A stretch of 64,000 nucleotides of DNA from Oxytricha trifallax (GCA_000711775.1 ARYC01017893.1:32005-96004); one strand, 5' to 3'; positions 1-11,095 are shown, counted from the stretch's first letter. The notes: generated by a model not told the origin, from the sequence alone. Program-made: numbers and translations.

Positions 1-111
1 ATTGGGAAGCTATTTACATTCTCATGTTTTATAGATGATTTCTAATCTTCATGTTATTTTAATTTATTGACAAACTAACTTGCTTTAGCATTATTTGCTG
101 CATGTTTTAAG

Positions 112-327
112 TCATTTTGTGTCCTATTAATCGACTATTTCTTCCACCCTAATTTTATTGAGATAATTACACTGGCCCATTTGATTGAAGATTTTATATG
201 ATACTGTATCTTGAATATCTTGAGGTGAAACATGGTCTGATTATTTTAGAATTGCTGCTGGATCAACAAATTTCAACTTTTTATTATTGAATAAGACAAG
301 AATGGGGCATTACAAGATAGGTTTAAA
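112..327 (-). CDS. C-terminal coding block (MDS) of an unrecognised protein
   Basis: Read on the minus strand with TAA/TAG as Gln, this stretch is open for about 71 codons and ends at a true TGA (complement of 112-114). The peptide has ordinary protein composition, with stretches such as KKLKFVDPAAIL and QMGQCNYLNKIRVEE, and no low-complexity tract. It opens just after another TGA at about 328, so only the last part of a gene is visible and the upstream part must lie in another segment. I do not recognise the family. Flanking DNA on both sides is very AT-rich and looks non-coding. It may be the 3' MDS of the same minus-strand gene as the blocks near 0.9 and 3.5 kb, but nothing links them directly. 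Confidence 0.45.
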
Positions 328-879
328 TCAGAGTTAATTATTTATTGCCAAGGCAAGGGCTTTTGTTAAGCATTTTTATTTTTTTAAAAAAACTTTTCTA
401 TAAAATTATTTTCATAATCCAAAGAATTTTTTCGAGGATTTTGAACTTTATGCTTTTGCTTAGTTTTTAGTGCCCATCTAATTCATCTTCGGTAATATCT
501 ATTAGAAAATTGGAATTTTAGGCTATTAATTTACTTATTTTGAAAAGAAATATTTTAGAAAGTTCTGTAAGTAGTTTAAAGACTGATATAATTGTTTTAA
601 ATTGACATTATATTTTGATTTTAAAAAAATGGTTGATTAGAGAAACTTAAGTTTATTTAGTTCACTTCTTTTTTATTATTTTATTAATAATTTTGGGATT
701 TTTATGTTTAATTTTAATTAATTGATTATGAAATACTGTCACTAATTGAAAAAAAATAATTGATAAGTTATAATTGATATTGTTACTTTGAAGATTTTGT
801 GGTAAAAATATAGGCAAATGTTAGTAATTAATAACAAGATGTAAAATAAAAAAATAAAGGTTGGGACATATTTTAGTGA
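328..879. other. AT-rich spacer, no gene seen
   Basis: The stretch is A/T-rich with many homopolymer runs. Neither strand gives a convincing protein frame under the ciliate code. It is probably IES or intergenic germline-limited DNA. Confidence 0.4.
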
Positions 880-1016
880 AATAATGCATTTTAAAGCGAT
901 GGCCATGTGGTTACTGTAGTCACCATGGCAATGCTCATGGTCACGAGGACCAGGAGATCAGTAATCACGGTACCACGTAACTGCTGAATTGAGGAGTGCA
1001 GTCCTATATTCTACAT
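880..1016 (-). CDS. Possible short minus-strand coding block, GC-richer than its surroundings
   Basis: This roughly 120-bp island is clearly richer in G+C than the DNA around it. On the minus strand an ATG at 1016 opens a frame without TGA past the island, with a hydrophobic stretch (TDLLVLVTMSIAMVTT). The plus strand is also open over part of it, and the DNA contains near-palindromic pieces around 900-930 and 935-955, so a structured non-coding element is an alternative. Length is too short for a firm call. It resembles the block at 3310-3677 in composition and strand. Confidence 0.22.
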
Positions 1017-1051
1017 TCATATTTTGAAGATTACAAAGCATTTATTCTATC

Positions 1052-2998
1052 TTGTGTGAAAAAAACTTCTATAACTTAAATTGCTCGCACTTTTCAATTC
1101 AGTTAGATGTTTTAGTTGAAAAGTATCTACAATACAATCTAAATCTTATTAATTTGGGATCTGATGAAGAATCAGATAAAAATTACTATCAATTCAAAGT
1201 TAATGGCAATGTGATTGATGAAAATACTTTAAACTAAGACTTTAGTTTTTTTATCTCAGAACATATTAATTTGCATTCGATTTCCAAAATGATCACAACT
1301 TCGAGACTAATTGAGTAAAAATTAAAATAAGTGCCAAAAGAATTCTTATTTTAATTTTTTTATTTATAAAAATTATTAAATAAAATCTAAACAATAAATT
1401 TAATTGAAAATCCAATTCAGATTAATTTTATTTATTTGGAACACCAATTTTAATATAATAAAGTGATTATATTTTTTTTATTGTAAATCTCTCAAAAGTT
1501 CGAGTCTATCGACAACACTTATTAAACAGCGAAACAAAATCAGCAAACAAGACCTCAGTCACTTTTTGCTATGCAGTTTATGCAGGTGCATTTGCTGAGA
1601 GAACCTTAAACACTGATACCGATTTTAAAGCATCCAAAACTTGGATCTCATTAGAGAGTGGAACAATGCATTTAAATTTTAAATTTGGAAACATCATTAA
1701 TTCAAAATGTCTAAATAGAATTTAGCAATCTATCATATAATACTTAATAGCTTTAATGTTTCTTTCGAATTAGTAGCAGAGACTACTGAATCCTTCACAA
1801 TTAAAGTTTCTACGACTTATTAAGATCAACAAATGAATTACTTAAATCAAGTTCTAAAGTTAGATGCTAACAATGCTTTGTTGTTTATAAGAAAATTGAT
1901 TTCAAATTATTATTATTATTATTATTATATTTATTATTATGATTATGCTAATTTAAGCTTTAAAATAATACAGCTCTTAAGATTATCTCAGCATCTTCTT
2001 AAACACTTGTTATCAAAACTGTTGGAGCAGCAATTCCGCCACTACCTGGAATGCTTTTTTAAAATTAAAATGGGGTCAATTTTGTTCTAAGTTGCACAGT
2101 GACCACAACTAGCGTTTTTTGGTTTCCTTTAACAGCAAAGCAAAAGGGAGATTGTTTTGTAAGTGGCACTTCACCGAAATCAAATTCTTATGTTCAAAGT
2201 GACTACAATAATAGTGATTTCTTTTTTAAATATCAATTGAGATATAATTATAAATCAATAGCCTTATTATTAAATTAATTCTATTATATTTTTTTCGTAA
2301 TTGTCTTAAGGATAAAATAGCAAATGATTTACTTTTGAATGGTTTTAATTTGTTTTATATTATCTGAATTAATTTATGTTTTAATCTCAATAAAACTACA
2401 CATTCACCTGTGTAGCAACAAATAGTCTTTATTGAGCATCAAAATCATATCCATTCTATCTATCACTAAAATTCAACTCAGCTCCAAATATTGATGTTTT
2501 ACCCACTTAAACTAATGTCTATAAGAATTAAATTTACACTAAGGCATTTACAAATGTTTGTTAAGATACTGTTGAAGACACTTTATCTTAAACTATGAAA
2601 TTAATGGTGTTTCACTTACTTCAACTGCATACAAATTGATTTCACATATAACGCAGCCACCTCTACTTTCCCTTTTAATTTCCAAACAACTTCAAAAAGT
2701 AGAAATTATTTGATATAGATTTTTTGTACTGATGGTGTTGACAAAAGAACAGTTTAACTTCTTATAAAATTGTTGCTATTCCAAACTAACCTGTAGAAAT
2801 TCTAAAGGACATATAACCAATTGAAATAATTATTTTACTCCAACATATAGCATTATATTGTCGGATTACTTCAGTGATCCAGAAGGCCAACCAATTACTA
2901 ATGCATTTTTCACAAACTAAGGTGATTATTATCCAGATGTTATTACGAGTTCAGCCACGGTTAATTCTAATTTTAGGAGTAGTATATTAAAAATTTTT
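1052..2998 (+). CDS. Large surface-type protein, N-terminal and ectodomain blocks (several MDSs)
   Basis: Several plus-strand frames, each TGA-free with Gln-coded TAA/TAG, follow one another with one-base slips or AT-rich gaps: about 1052-1330, 1500-1690, 1760-1900, 1975-2230, 2395-2620, 2635-2700 and 2835-2985. The last contains DYFSDPEGQPITNAFF, which resembles the calcium-site-like turn of dystroglycan-type cadherin or Ig-like beta-sandwich repeats. The blocks at 1530 (TSVTFCYAVYAGAFAERTL) and 2060 (FVLSCTVTTTSVFWFPL) look like extracellular beta-rich sequence. A (TAT)n microsatellite near 1905-1945 probably lies in an IES. One in-frame TGA near 2440 interrupts an otherwise good frame. Downstream Cys-rich blocks on the same strand are taken as the same gene. 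The family is inferred from style and one motif, not firmly identified. Confidence 0.5.
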
Positions 2999-3309
2999 AG
3001 AATGTAGATTTATTTCTAAATACCTCAATAAATTATACATTATCATTTTTTCGTAATTATCAAATCTTATAATAAAATTAATATTATAAAATTACCGAAG
3101 TGTATTCTTTATTAATAACATGAGTTTAAAAGACAAACACTAATATCAATCTAGGATATCAGGGGTATATTTTGAGAGTAACTATAAGGTAAATTAAAAT
3201 TCCAGAGATCAAAATTTCTAGACATTATATATTAATCAGTATTATTTATTAGTGAGCTATATATACTTCATTTTATTAAACCTATTTTAGTGAGTAGGTA
3301 TTAGATATA

Positions 3310-3677
3310 TAATTAGTCTACAGGTTCTGCTGGTTTTCTTACTTGGTCTACACTGCCAGTGTTAGTGGTGGCTATGAATATAATTTACGATTCTTGTAAT
3401 CTAAGATTGTTGTCATCACCGTGTATGATCTAGTTGATTTAGTTGCTTCTTACATAGTCATCGTTATCAGTGTGTATAGCTCTTCCGTGCATTTTGTTGT
3501 TTAGCCATTCACTGTAGTCTCAGTTTCACCTAGGAGTAGTGGTACTTGGCGCTTCCGAGCCAACTTTGAGTCTTGTGCAGTAGAGTAGGCTGGCTTGCTC
3601 GAGTGGGCCATGTCCTTGGCACCTCTCTCCATCAGCACCCAAACTTTTAGAGATGTTCCATATTGCTCCTCGCTCAT
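3310..3677 (-). CDS. GC-rich minus-strand block starting with ATG, unrecognised
   Basis: A stretch of about 370 bp stands out by much higher G+C than anything within several kb. On the minus strand an ATG at 3677 opens about 122 codons without TGA, beginning MSEEQYGTSLKVWVLMERG and rich in Thr, Lys and Gln towards its end. The AT-rich DNA begins exactly upstream of the ATG, as expected for a first MDS. The plus strand is open over much of the same stretch, so strand choice rests on the ATG and on composition. It sits inside the plus-strand surface-protein locus, so it would be an MDS of another gene embedded between MDSs of its neighbour. I recognise no domain. Confidence 0.38.
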
Positions 3678-4020
3678 TAATAAAAAATACTTATATTTTA
3701 ATCAATATAATTTAAATTTTTTTTAAAAAAATTAGTCATTTTCATACTTAGTGATATCTTTTTTTTTTAAAAAAAAATTGATTAATTTTGAAATTAAAAT
3801 AACCTATGTTATGAGATATTTATTCTTAATATTTTTATTTATATAATCATTGTTTATTTATAAAATGTTAAATTAAAAATATCTACTTAATCCTAAAAAT
3901 TTTCATGAATTTACTTTTATGCAATTCATTACCGGATTACAGACACTTTAGCAAATCATCGTGCTTAACTTATTTCTAATCAATTTTAAAAGAATGATTA
4001 AATCAAAGAACTAACCTACT
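3678..4020. other. AT-rich stretch with long A and T runs, probable IES
   Basis: This stretch has almost no G+C, with T8-T10 and A8 runs around 3719-3778. No convincing reading frame was found. It separates the GC-rich minus block from the Cys-rich plus-strand blocks and is best read as eliminated sequence. Confidence 0.4.
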
Positions 4021-4660
4021 CTTTGAAATAAATGACCAGGGTTGCTCAGTCAGTTGCGAATCTTGCACAAGCACCTCTTGCACTTCATGGTTTGATTTAT
4101 TTTAGGGAGATTATAATAGCTTCGTAATTATTTTAAGAAACCTCAAAAAGTATAAAAATTTATATTGCATAATACCTAAAATCCTGAATCAGTTTACAAT
4201 AGAATCTTATTCGGATAATTATCCCCAAATAATCTCGAGTAACATGAAAAAGATGTTATAATTGATATAAATTCAGAATTTGATAATAAAAAATTTAATA
4301 AAAAACTATTAAATTACAATCGGTAACAGTTTTATCATGCATTTATTTAGGATTTAGATGTTGTCAGTGTAATCATTTGACATTAATTCATATTTTTAAT
4401 AAAAATTTTAACCTAATTTTAACTTTTACTCCATATTTATAATAATTAAACAAAATTGTTTTTATTTCCTTGACATTGATTTTTGCGAGATTTCTTGCCC
4501 AGATAGTACAAGGGAAGACAGTGATAATAATTTATGCGATTAATACCCAACTGGTTGCGAAACTTGCTCTAGGTAAAATGAAGAAACCAGATATTCTTCA
4601 TGTGATAAGGACTATTTCTTAAATAAAGGTTACTGCTTTGATAAAATAATTTATTTATTA
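4021..4660 (+). CDS. Cysteine-rich (furin/growth-factor-receptor-like) blocks of the surface protein
   Basis: Two plus-strand blocks are open. The first (about 4030-4320) begins with the Cys pattern NDQGCSVSCESCTSTSC. The second (about 4465-4655) carries FCEISCPDS, then CDQYPTGCETCSRQ, then a final Cys pair near YCFDK. The CxxxCxxC spacing is the usual look of furin-like or epidermal-growth-factor-receptor Cys-rich repeats, which are common in ciliate surface proteins. TAA and TAG occur in frame in both blocks. The DNA between them (about 4330-4460) is AT-rich and matches an IES. Placed after the cadherin-like blocks and before a membrane-spanning C-terminus, this fits an anchored extracellular protein. 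Confidence 0.55.
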
Positions 4661-4689
4661 CTTTAATTATAATTCATTTAAAAAATCAT

Positions 4690-5833
4690 AATAGATGCAC
4701 ATCAATTCTGGGGAGATAGGGAAGTTGACGAATGTTAATTTAAGTTTATTTTAATAATATTAAACGCTTTATTTAGTTATTCATCCAGCAACTACAATCA
4801 ATTAAGCAGAATGTATAATTCTTTTCTGGCCAGTATTTCAGATTATGTTACAGATAGCTATGATATACCATTTAGCAAGATGACTCTAAAAATAATGTTG
4901 CATTTACTTCTTAAAACAAAATTCTTGAACTTGATTTAGAAAGTTCGGTCAGTAATTATTTATAATTAGCTTGTAATGAAATTTAAAGTTTTGGTTTATT
5001 TTATTTGTAAACGAACTAGAACTTAAAATGGTTATGCTGCTTTGAGTGTAGCAACCAACTTAATAACAGACCATTATTTAGATACCTCATAAGAATTCCC
5101 ACAAGATGGTTTTATTGATTATGATGTTGTATTTAACATACAAAATTAACTCACAAAGACTTTGGTTAACAGCAAGTCATTGGGTCCAAATGAATACAGA
5201 AATCTAAATGAGTTAAAAATGAAACACAAATAGAGACCTAAGCTACATCGAAAATGCATATAATTTTCGCAATTTAAAAAGAGTTAAAAATTAATTAAAT
5301 ATTAAATTGTAATTAATGGAGTGCCATTATCTCAGGTCTTTAAGAATATAGCTTTAATCAATTTAATCCCAAGAAATAGACCAATTTGTACAACATAAGA
5401 TCAATTCAAGTTGATGATTGTCTTAGTTTACTCAGTTATTTCTGGTTTCTTTCAAAAATACAGTGTGTCTCATTGCATCTCAAAAATATAACTTTTTAAC
5501 AGAAAAAATTGATTGTTTATATAGTTGGATATAAATAAAATTGCGCAATTTTTTGATATAAATTAAAAATTTTGCATGTGGAAGGCTTTTGTAACCTATC
5601 TAATTTTGACTAGATTGAAAAAAAACTGCCACAACTTTTTAAAATGCATATCTCCCAAATCTCCAAATATACAAACAATAATCCTCACTTTTTGCTCTAT
5701 ATCCTTGTGACTGTTTGATTCTAAATAAAAAATATTCTTAAATCGAATTTAAGTCACGGAAATTTCACATCATCGGAGTGGAGTTGGCTATGAATTTCTC
5801 ATGATTTGCTTGAATCAAGGCTCTAACCTTTGA
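4690..5833 (+). CDS. C-terminal blocks of the surface protein, with probable membrane segments
   Basis: Plus-strand frames continue at about 4693-4740, 4770-4990, 5015-5270 and 5310-5510. A hydrophobic stretch, FKLMIVLVYSVISGFF at about 5407-5455, looks like a transmembrane helix. A further frame at about 5575-5833 (MWKAFVTYLILTRLKK at its start) ends in TGA at 5831-5833 after one in-frame TGA near 5712. The gene therefore seems to end directly at the left edge of the decayed transposon TBE-A. No catalytic motif is visible. Joining of these blocks to the upstream Cys-rich part is by strand and order only. Confidence 0.42.
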
Positions 5834-5992
5834 TCCTAAGCTCGAAATTTAAATGGAATTGATATAAACTATTAATTAGATTTTTTTTAATTGGAGTCTT
5901 ATTTAGATTTTTTTAAAAATTTAGCTTTATTTAAAAAAATTATAAATAAATATTAACGATATTAAGTTTCGATTTATTATAATTAATATTCG

Positions 5993-6023
5993 GATTTATT
6001 TCTTAAGCTTAGGTATGATACTT

Positions 6024-6067
<44 letters not shown>

Positions 6068-6960
6068 GACTAAGTTAAACCAGTACTGAATTGTTAAACT
6101 ACATCAAATCTTTTATAATAGTACCTCTATTATTAGGTAAAATTGTTTGTTAGTTGTTTGGCAATATAAATCAAGAACTGGCAATATATACAGCAAGAAA
6201 ATTTAAGTTATCATAGCGCCATTCATTTCTTTTACTAATCAATGGCATTTAAGTATTTGGCACATTTTCCACTTGATTGGCGAGCTGTGATATCTTATAG
6301 CAAGTTTCCAAACTTGCTATTTCACCATAGACTATAGCGAATTTTTACAGGAGAAAATGTATTACTTTCAAGATTGTTAAGATAGTAAAGAGAGTGTTTG
6401 ATTTTATAGTAATAATTTAAACTTTATTTATCATTAAAAGCAGCGAGCTATTACTAATAATATCTAGTTCATACATGCTGATGAAATTTTATTTACGTTC
6501 AGTATTTTTACAAATAAGTCATGGTACATGATTATGAAAATAATTTAGTCTACAACAAGAAAGTCATGGTTTTTATCATGTAATTTAAGTTGGTATATAT
6601 GAAGATCCTTGCTAAGAAAGTTATGGGATTCATCCTAATTTTAATAAACTGAAATATGATATAAAATTCTTGCATAAGCTAAGAGATAAATATAACGATC
6701 AAAAATTCATCTTGTTTGTTGATAGCTAATCAGTTTATAAGTCTAAGGTATTTTAGAATGCATATAAAATTAGAGACTATAATTTAATGGAATTAAATTT
6801 TACTGGACTTAAATCAATGCTTACTACAAGAAGCTTGTTTTGTATCATATAATACATAATTTACAAATTGATACAGCAAACATAATACAAAGTAGCTTTG
6901 GAGAGTTTAAATAAAATAAGACTACGATATTTGTAAAGAAAGGTAAATTAATGTTATTAA
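5993..6960 (+). pseudogene. TBE-A transposase (IS630/Tc1-type DDE) relic
   Basis: The frame aligns along its length with the transposases of TBE-C and TBE-B: a DLFLKLRYDTC start, the HTH region, then FIHADE with the first catalytic Asp codon at 6480-6482, then FILFVDS with the second Asp at 6721-6723. The third position, Glu in the NGIELYW motif of TBE-B, is AAA (Lys) at 6795-6797. Several frame slips and lost codons separate the blocks. A 12-unit ATT microsatellite (6028-6067) has expanded in frame near the N-terminus, where TBE-C has a short ATTAATATA. The C-terminal part (VLYHIIHNLQIDTANII) still aligns. The product is not expected to be active. Confidence 0.8.
6028..6067. repeat. (ATT)n microsatellite inside the TBE-A transposase
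   Basis: This is a pure ATT/TAT trinucleotide run. It replaces a 9-base stretch of the TBE-C transposase and keeps the reading frame, so it would encode a run of Ile if translated. Confidence 0.95.
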
Positions 6961-7009
6961 TAAGTATTATATTGACTTAAATGAAAGATAAAGTTCACAT
7001 ATTAAATAG

Positions 7010-7760
7010 GAGCTTTAATGGTTTAGACTTCTTGCTTTTCTACTTCTTAAGGCTTGACAGGCTCTAAGTTTCTTCTCTTACTGCCATCTCCTGCATGTTC
7101 ATAATCTCTGGTTTTGAATATCTTTAAAAGTCTCAATTAATGAATATATCTGCTATTTTCTGTCTATATGAACTTAGTTATATCTTTCATAAGATAAATG
7201 CCAGTGTCAGATATTCCTAAGAATTTATATGTCAAATCCTCTTGCAAGATATGGATGCATAAAAGTTTCCGAACCAAGCTGAGTATATAAAAACGCATTG
7301 CTTCTTTTAATCCTCAAGATAAATAGAGTAGCGTTCCTATTTAGCTTCCTCAATGATCTTTCTGAGATAACTTCTTTTTAAACTGAAAAGAATATCAAAG
7401 AATAAGCTCCTTTCTGGAAGATGTTAAAGTATTATTTCTTAGTTGGAACGAATATACCATCTTTTATCTCATCATCGGAGATTAGTGACAAAAATCCCAG
7501 GGTAATTTGGAATATAGATCAATTTAATTTCATTATTTTTGAAGGCTTTCTTCCCATTACAGAGAATAGTTTTTAAGAATTATATTTTGGTACCTTCCTT
7601 AATTGGAAGTAATAAATCAACCAGAGAATTTGCTTATGTTTATGTCATATGCTAGTTGAGTGAGGCATCGATATAGATCTTCCTTGTTTCTGAATCTTGA
7701 TATCATTTCTTGAGTCTAAACTCTTTTCATTTCATCTTTGAGTATCTTCATATTAATGAA
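7010..7760 (-). pseudogene. TBE-A 22-kDa-type ORF relic
   Basis: On the minus strand, pieces align with the corresponding ORF of TBE-B: DGIFVPTKK resembles GLFLPTQEG, and the C-terminal AGDGSKRRNLEPVKPQEVE resembles AGAATKRRNMGPSKPQEEE. The order of the ORFs (transposase, then this one on the opposite strand, then the kinase) is also the same as in TBE-B, seen in mirror image. The frame is broken in several places. The function of this TBE protein is not known to me beyond its constant presence in the element. Confidence 0.7.
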
Positions 7761-8459
7761 TTTAAAATTATAAGTTATATACTTAAGGATCCTTTTTTTT
7801 ATATAAAAAACTCACTATTAAATAGTCATATTATAGGAAATCATCTATGCAAACATAAGTGGAGAATGTTTGCAGAAGCTGCAACAAACTGCATAGATGG
7901 ATATCAATTTTAACCAATTAAATTATTTAAAATTAGTTCTAAATTTGTTTAAATTTAATTAGTACATGTACTAACTTCGTTTAATTTAAATTGGTATCAT
8001 TTTAATAGTACCAAAACTTAATAAGTACCTAGTTTTAATCTAAAAAGATTAAATATCAAAGTTCCAAAATGGTTCAAGACATTATTTTTTTTTGCACCAA
8101 TCCATATTTTCTCTCAGATAACAAAATTAAAAATATTAAGCTAGAAATTAGGAAATTTATAGATATAAACTAATTTTAAATGTGATGTTATACACCTATG
8201 TATCAACCAATATTGTTTCAGTGCAACTCCTATACAAAGTTATTTTAACCAGAGAGGTAATAAAAGTTTAATAATTTAAATTTGAAATTAATCATGACAT
8301 GACAGATAACTTCATTTGCATAGCAATTTCTCTTTTAAAGCAGGAAAATCATAGCTTAACTCTGGTACCACTAAAATACTGAAATCATCTATATTGAAAG
8401 GGAGGTTAATTTAAGCAGTCTAAATTTTGAAGTGAGGTTATTAAATTGAAGATTAAATT

Positions 8460-9043
8460 AAGAAATAAAGGCAGAAATGGGAGTATACACATAAGTTGAA
8501 TTGATTGAGGAGGGAAAGGAACAGCAATCAATTGAAAAATTAAAACATTTCATTGTGAAGACTGCTAAAATTTATTCAAAACTGATTCTTACTTGAAGAG
8601 AACATGGTCTTGGATAACTAAGATAAATTTCCAGCATGATAAAGTAGATGGCAAATATTAATGCACAACTAGTATGAAGTCCAATACCAATTTAGCAAAA
8701 GAGAAGAAACATATGAAAAAACGTCACTTAAGCGACTTTTTTATTCAAGATAAACTAACTTAAAAGTTTATACCTGCCAAGAAAGTAAAATACGATTGAA
8801 TCATGGAGAGAATAACAAGAAAGACTGAAGAGATGGAAACTGTCAGAATTGATGAATCAAGCAGTAAGCAACATTATTTAAGCATGCTCTGAGAGAAAGC
8901 TATGGACATACCTGTATTAAATGCTATTGATAGCAGTTGTATCGATAATTATTTGTAAATTAGCGTGCCTGCAAGACCAAAACTCATTGTAATTTAAGAT
9001 TATGCATACAAGTTGTATTCTTACAGCTATATACTTAAGAATG
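8460..9043 (+). pseudogene. TBE-A zinc-finger/kinase ORF relic, N-terminal part
   Basis: This aligns with the 57-kDa-type ORF of TBE-B. VELIEEGKEQQSIEKLKH matches MVEEEEEKKEIKALH, and FQHDKVDGKYQC matches LKHDKIDGKY. The second finger keeps a His pair (KKHMKKRH) but has lost one Cys, and the first finger has lost its Cys pair. After 8900 the block VLNAID...YAYKLYSYSY matches the region just before the kinase domain in TBE-B. It stops at the edge of the foldback insertion at 9044 and resumes at about 10310. Confidence 0.72.
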
Positions 9044-9592
9044 AGTAAGAATTTAAATATTTTCCAGAAATGATTGATTAATCAAGATTTTGATCATTAT
9101 ATTATATAATAATCTTAGTAATAAAATAATTAAAAACACACTCTATCCCTAACGATAAATGGATTAGAGATAGAGTGTGTTGGAGCGTTATTTAAAATAT
9201 TAATTCAATTATCTTATAAATATGACATTTCATTTATCATAATTAACATTTTAATTTAATTTAATTTATTAACATCATAGATTAATAACATATTGCACTT
9301 TTCTAATGATTAATTTTAAAACTTTATTAACTCTAACAATTAAATTTCTAAAATGTATAAACTAATTATTTATTGATTAAATTAAAATGTTAATTATGAT
9401 AAATGAAATGTCATATTTATAAGATAATTGAATTAATATTTTAAATAACACTCCAACACACTCTATCTCTAATCCCTTTATCGTTAGGGATAGAGTGTGT
9501 TTTTAATTATTTTATTACTAAGATTATTATATAATATAATGATCAAAATCTTGATTAATCAATCATTTCTGGAAAATATTTAAATTCTTACT
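9044..9592. mobile_element. Foldback element FB1 (549-bp inverted repeat) inserted in TBE-A
   Basis: Bases 9044-9263 and about 9372-9592 are near-perfect reverse complements, with a spacer of about 110 bp. Each arm carries a smaller hairpin of about 45 bp: ACACACTCTATCCCTAACG pairs with the GATAGAGTGTGT end (9137-9181 and 9456-9501). The element sits in the middle of the kinase ORF of TBE-A. Possible short direct flanks are ATGAG at 9041-9045 and 9595-9599. No coding frame is present. It looks like a MITE-type foldback element or a palindromic IES. Confidence 0.85.
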
Positions 9593-10309
9593 AAATGAGC
9601 AGTACCAAAATGAGTTTAACTCACGAATACATTATTCAGTCAAAATAGTATAAAAATCTGGAATATAAAAATCTTTAAATACAAAGAAATATATATTATA
9701 TCTATTTTAAAAATCTCGAATACTTTATATTTGAAATCAATTTATTTTATAAAAATAATTTTATTTATTAAGAATTTAAAATTTATTACATAGTTCGTTT
9801 TACTACTTGAGTAAATTTTATATATTAATATTTTAAATTAATATCTTGAAGTGTATTTTTTAATAATAAGAAATAGAAATTAAGTTTGCTTTTAATTAAA
9901 ACTAAGTTTGATTTATTCCTGAAGATTAACATGAGTAATTATGAAATAAATTTCTAATAAAAGTATCAAAACTTAAAAATTAAACATTTTTAATATATAA
10001 AACAAATTTTTTACCTCATATATAAAAATATGAATAAACATAATTTAATATTGGTATAGAAGTAATTACATATTCATTAAATAATATTTTTTTTATTTAT
10101 TAGATTTAATTATATATTTAATTAATATATAAGAAATGGGCTCAAGTAGTAAAAATATAAATTTTATCACTTGAGCCCATTTTAATTATAATAATATAAA
10201 AAACAAAAGAATTTTTAAAAAATAATTATAATAATGTTTGAATAATTCTTCATTTTATAATTAGTCATATATTTAGAATTTAAATATTCGTAATTTTTAA
10301 ATTATTTTG
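9593..10309. other. AT-rich insertion inside TBE-A with weak terminal inverted repeats
   Basis: About 700 bp of extreme AT content separates the two halves of the kinase relic. The bases near 9632-9655 (TCAGTCAAAATAGTATAAA) are roughly repeated in reverse complement near 10285-10312, so this may be a second, more decayed foldback insertion. A perfect small hairpin lies at 10134-10183. No protein frame is credible. Confidence 0.5.
10134..10183. repeat. Perfect short hairpin (AAATGGGCTCAAGT / ACTTGAGCCCATTT)
   Basis: Fourteen-base arms flank a roughly 20-base AT loop. The GC-containing stem stands out in nearly pure AT DNA. It is similar in size and design to the small hairpins carried by FB1 and FB2. 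Confidence 0.85.
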
Positions 10310-10935
10310 ACTGATTCTTAGAGAGGCTCAAAGAAGAGATTGCAAGAACTTGCTAAAGCTATATGGTGTCATTTAAGACACAGTTATATCACATTAAGTC
10401 ATAAGTAATATAAAATGACTCTTAGAGATTATCTAAATCATTAAAAATACCCGAATTATTTGAATGTTATACTATCAGATTTGTTATATGGTATTAAGGA
10501 ATTGCATGAACTTGGCAATATTTGGAGATATTTGAAGCTTGAAAATACTATAATAAACCTCCGCTCTTTATAAGTAGTTGTTTTAGATTTCATTAGGGCA
10601 TTAAGATAAGAGATAGTAACTTAGCAAAGGTTCTTAGGACAATAGTATCCTTTCCAATCAGGAAAAAGAGGACTTGTGGTTCTGTTTAGAGGGATGTATT
10701 GGCAATCGGAGCTTTATTATTAGAGAGTGATATGTAAAGTATGGCCTATTTTTAAAGTTCGAAAAATAATCAATCATTTAGGCTTTAAAGCATATCAAGC
10801 AAGAGATTGTATGTAAGGTATAAAATATAGTAGAGATGATAATAATCAGAACTCACTCCTATCCAAGGTATCCATTAGAATAGATACTTGTTCCTCATGA
10901 AAGAGCAAGATTCCAAAGGTATTACAAAGACAAGC
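10310..10935 (+). pseudogene. TBE-A kinase domain relic
   Basis: The core of the TBE kinase is readable: GIKELHELG is followed by WRYLKLEN where TBE-B has HRDLKPEN, so the catalytic His-Arg-Asp triplet is lost. VVVLDFIRA stands where TBE-B has VVIIDFNRS. The later motif around GKRGLVVLFRGMYW aligns with the Gly-Thr-Pro-Gly-Tyr-Phe segment only loosely. Slips are common. It ends about 60 bp before the right terminal repeat. Confidence 0.72.
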
Positions 10936-10979
10936 AAATAAATTCGTTTGAATAAACCTCATTTAATATTAATTAATTA

Positions 10980-11095
10980 TACATTGAATTACTTCTCATA
11001 AAACCTGCGTTTTCTTTACTAACCCCGATAAAACCACAACTACACCTTACTGATCAAAGCACTTATAAACCTCATTAAGAGATTTGGGGGTATTA
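10980..11095 (-). repeat. Right terminal inverted repeat of TBE-A
   Basis: Read on the minus strand, this matches the left end of TBE-C over about 90 bp, including GAGGTTTATAAGTGCTTTGAT and GGGGTTAGTA. The outer C4A4 bases have decayed. Confidence 0.8.

Larger units (their letters stand above)
5842..11095 (+). mobile_element. TBE-A: decayed telomere-bearing element carrying a nested foldback insertion
   Basis: The same three ORFs as in TBE-B are recognisable but heavily mutated: transposase (plus, 5993-6960), 22-kDa-type ORF (minus, 7010-7760) and zinc-finger/kinase ORF (plus, 8460-9043 and 10310-10935). The right end at about 11000-11092 matches, on the opposite strand, the terminal repeat of TBE-C at 63380-63450: the stretch around GAGGTTTATAAGTGCTTTGAT and the following GGGGTTAGTA are shared. 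Its outermost telomere-like bases have decayed to ATTTGGGGGTATT. The left end is diffuse near 5842. A 549-bp foldback element and about 700 bp of AT-rich DNA sit inside the kinase ORF. This is an old, inactive copy. Confidence 0.82.

Noticed and set aside
1833-2090. Tyr-run protein starting at 1833
   Set aside because: The Tyr run is a TAT microsatellite, probably inside an IES. Only the flanking blocks look like real coding sequence.
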